Assembly (NCBI GenBank): GCA_900555335.1
Contig: USKU01000068.1
Coordinates: 1-6,568 of the forward strand
Direction: 5' to 3'
DNA length: 6,568 nucleotides
Source: an uncultured Atopobium sp.
GTDB taxonomy: Bacteria; Actinomycetota; Coriobacteriia; Coriobacteriales; Atopobiaceae
The notes under the pieces are model-generated. The model did no database searches. It was not told where the DNA came from and saw nothing but the letters and a program-made list of their open reading frames with translations. Shown here piece after piece: positions 5,698 to 6,568 of this stretch (its first letter is position 1; each line of letters begins with the position of its first letter). The position numbers and the translations under genes were made by a program.

Positions 5698-6568
5698 ATG
5701 CGTTGTCCAAACTGTGGATCTGAGGTCGATGAAGGGGCTTTAACCTGCCCTCATTGTCAGATTGATCTAAGTTTGACCCAAAGGATTCCTGTTACTCAAG
5801 CTCACTGGTGCCCTCATTGCGGCGCCTTGGTGCCTGCTGCTGCAGAAAGCTGCCCAAAGTGCGGCCTCCCTCTGCCACAGGCGGTGCCTGCCGCTCGTCC
5901 CGCACGAGCCATCAGGCCCACGCGCAACATCTCGCTCCCAGAGATTGACGCCGCTCCAGCACCTGGCGAGAAACACGATCCACTCGCAGATGCAGACCCT
6001 CATGCAGCGTCTTCTGCTGCAGTAGATCCTACTGTTTTGCAACAAATGCCAGCCGACAGCGCTGACCCAGACGCTACCAGCGCGTTTGCCTCGGTAAGTC
6101 GCAGGCCAGCTCCTCGCTTTGAGTCTGCAATCCCTTCCGAGCCTTCAAAAGAGAACCTCCCTGAAGCTGAAGGAATCCCACGTACACGCGTTATTCTGCT
6201 CTCAGCACTTCTTGTTACCTCACTTGTAGTAGCTGCAATCTTTGTCATTACGCATCCGTGGGACCCTCAGGCAACCGATAATCGCGCAAAGGTTGAGGCG
6301 CCAGTCTCATCTACTCCTACCACCACTCCTGTTACGCACCTTACGGGTCAAGACACTAGTGCAACTCAGCAAAATACAAGCTCGGATGCTGTTTTTGACG
6401 CACTTGATAGTGATTATCAGAAGCTTGGAGACCTCTCAAAGCGTCTTGATGATAACGAGAAAACCTTTGATCAGCTTGCCATTACTGGCTCTGATCAGGA
6501 GCGCGCTGATGCTCAACAGGAAGCAGAGCAGATTTCGCTGGATATTAGTAATGTTATCTCTGACCTTT
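5698..6568 (+). CDS. Membrane-anchored double zinc-ribbon protein, C-terminus cut by window edge
   Basis: I do not recognise a specific function. The frame is open for 290 codons from ATG 5698 to the window end with no stop. The N-terminus has two evenly spaced zinc ribbons: C3-x2-C6-x10-C17-x2-C20 and C38-x2-C41-x10-C52-x2-C55, each knuckle of the CPxC type (double zinc-ribbon fold). A long Pro/Ala/Asp-rich, probably disordered linker covers about 57-160. One hydrophobic helix at 165-184 follows Arg162 and Arg164, so the zinc ribbons should be cytoplasmic and the rest outside. A Ser/Thr/Pro-rich stalk (about 200-230) leads into a charged, Gln/Asp/Glu-rich segment (about 232-290) with coiled-coil character. 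The layout resembles zinc-ribbon membrane proteins of Gram-positives such as TcaA or YvbJ, but no close relationship is claimed. Short spacing suggests an operon with the ATPase. Confidence 0.88.
   Translation, partial: MRCPNCGSEVDEGALTCPHCQIDLSLTQRIPVTQAHWCPHCGALVPAAAESCPKCGLPLPQAVPAARPARAIRPTRNISLPEIDAAPAPGEKHDPLADADPHAASSAAVDPTVLQQMPADSADPDATSAFASVSRRPAPRFESAIPSEPSKENLPEAEGIPRTRVILLSALLVTSLVVAAIFVITHPWDPQATDNRAKVEAPVSSTPTTTPVTHLTGQDTSATQQNTSSDAVFDALDSDYQKLGDLSKRLDDNEKTFDQLAITGSDQERADAQQEAEQISLDISNVISDL

Noticed and set aside
5767..6248. Minus-strand open frames at 5767-6045 and 6000-6248
   Set aside because: They are antisense to the zinc-ribbon gene in a GC-richer Pro/Ala-coding segment, where long antisense frames arise easily, and the plus-strand frame has clear paired CPxC motifs.

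Overview
The window is a compact, almost fully coding stretch of a bacterial chromosome. By eye it is moderate in GC (mid-40s percent), with strong Shine-Dalgarno sequences and one tRNA with an encoded CCA end. The P-type ATPase is of the CtpE/Exp7-like kind seen in Actinobacteria and low-GC Gram-positives. Together with a membrane-anchored double zinc-ribbon protein, this suggests a Gram-positive, possibly a moderate-GC actinobacterium such as the Coriobacteriia (Atopobium-like). That taxonomic reading is inference and weak at genus level. No mobile element, CRISPR array, integrase or prophage signature is visible.

Layout. (1) Positions 1-1186, minus strand: aroA (EPSP synthase), whose C-terminal end lies outside the window. 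(2) A 102-bp divergent intergenic region. (3) Positions 1289-1915, plus strand: a class I aldolase of the KDPG/KDPGal family, starting at GTG. (4) Positions 1912-2991, minus strand: aroB (3-dehydroquinate synthase), tail-to-tail with the aldolase and sharing bases of the stop codons. (5) A short divergent promoter region, then tRNA-Arg(CCG) at 3103-3179, plus strand. (6) Positions 3220-5664, plus strand: an 814-residue cation P-type ATPase. (7) From 5698 to the window end, plus strand: a two-zinc-ribbon, single-pass membrane protein, incomplete at its C-terminus and probably co-transcribed with the ATPase.

How the genes relate. aroA and aroB are two steps of the shikimate pathway, but they do not form a simple operon: an oppositely oriented aldolase sits between them. 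The aldolase carries the residues typical of KDPGal aldolase (DgoA) rather than KDPG aldolase (Eda), notably Val153 where Eda has Thr, and an Asn-Thr-Pro after the catalytic Glu. No sugar-acid gene is visible beside it. Laboratory-evolved DgoA has been used to make DAHP, the first shikimate-pathway intermediate, from pyruvate and erythrose 4-phosphate. The location of this natural DgoA-like enzyme between aroA and aroB therefore raises a testable, unproven idea: it might feed the aromatic pathway. This is the most interesting observation in the window. The right half looks like an ion-transport and envelope unit.
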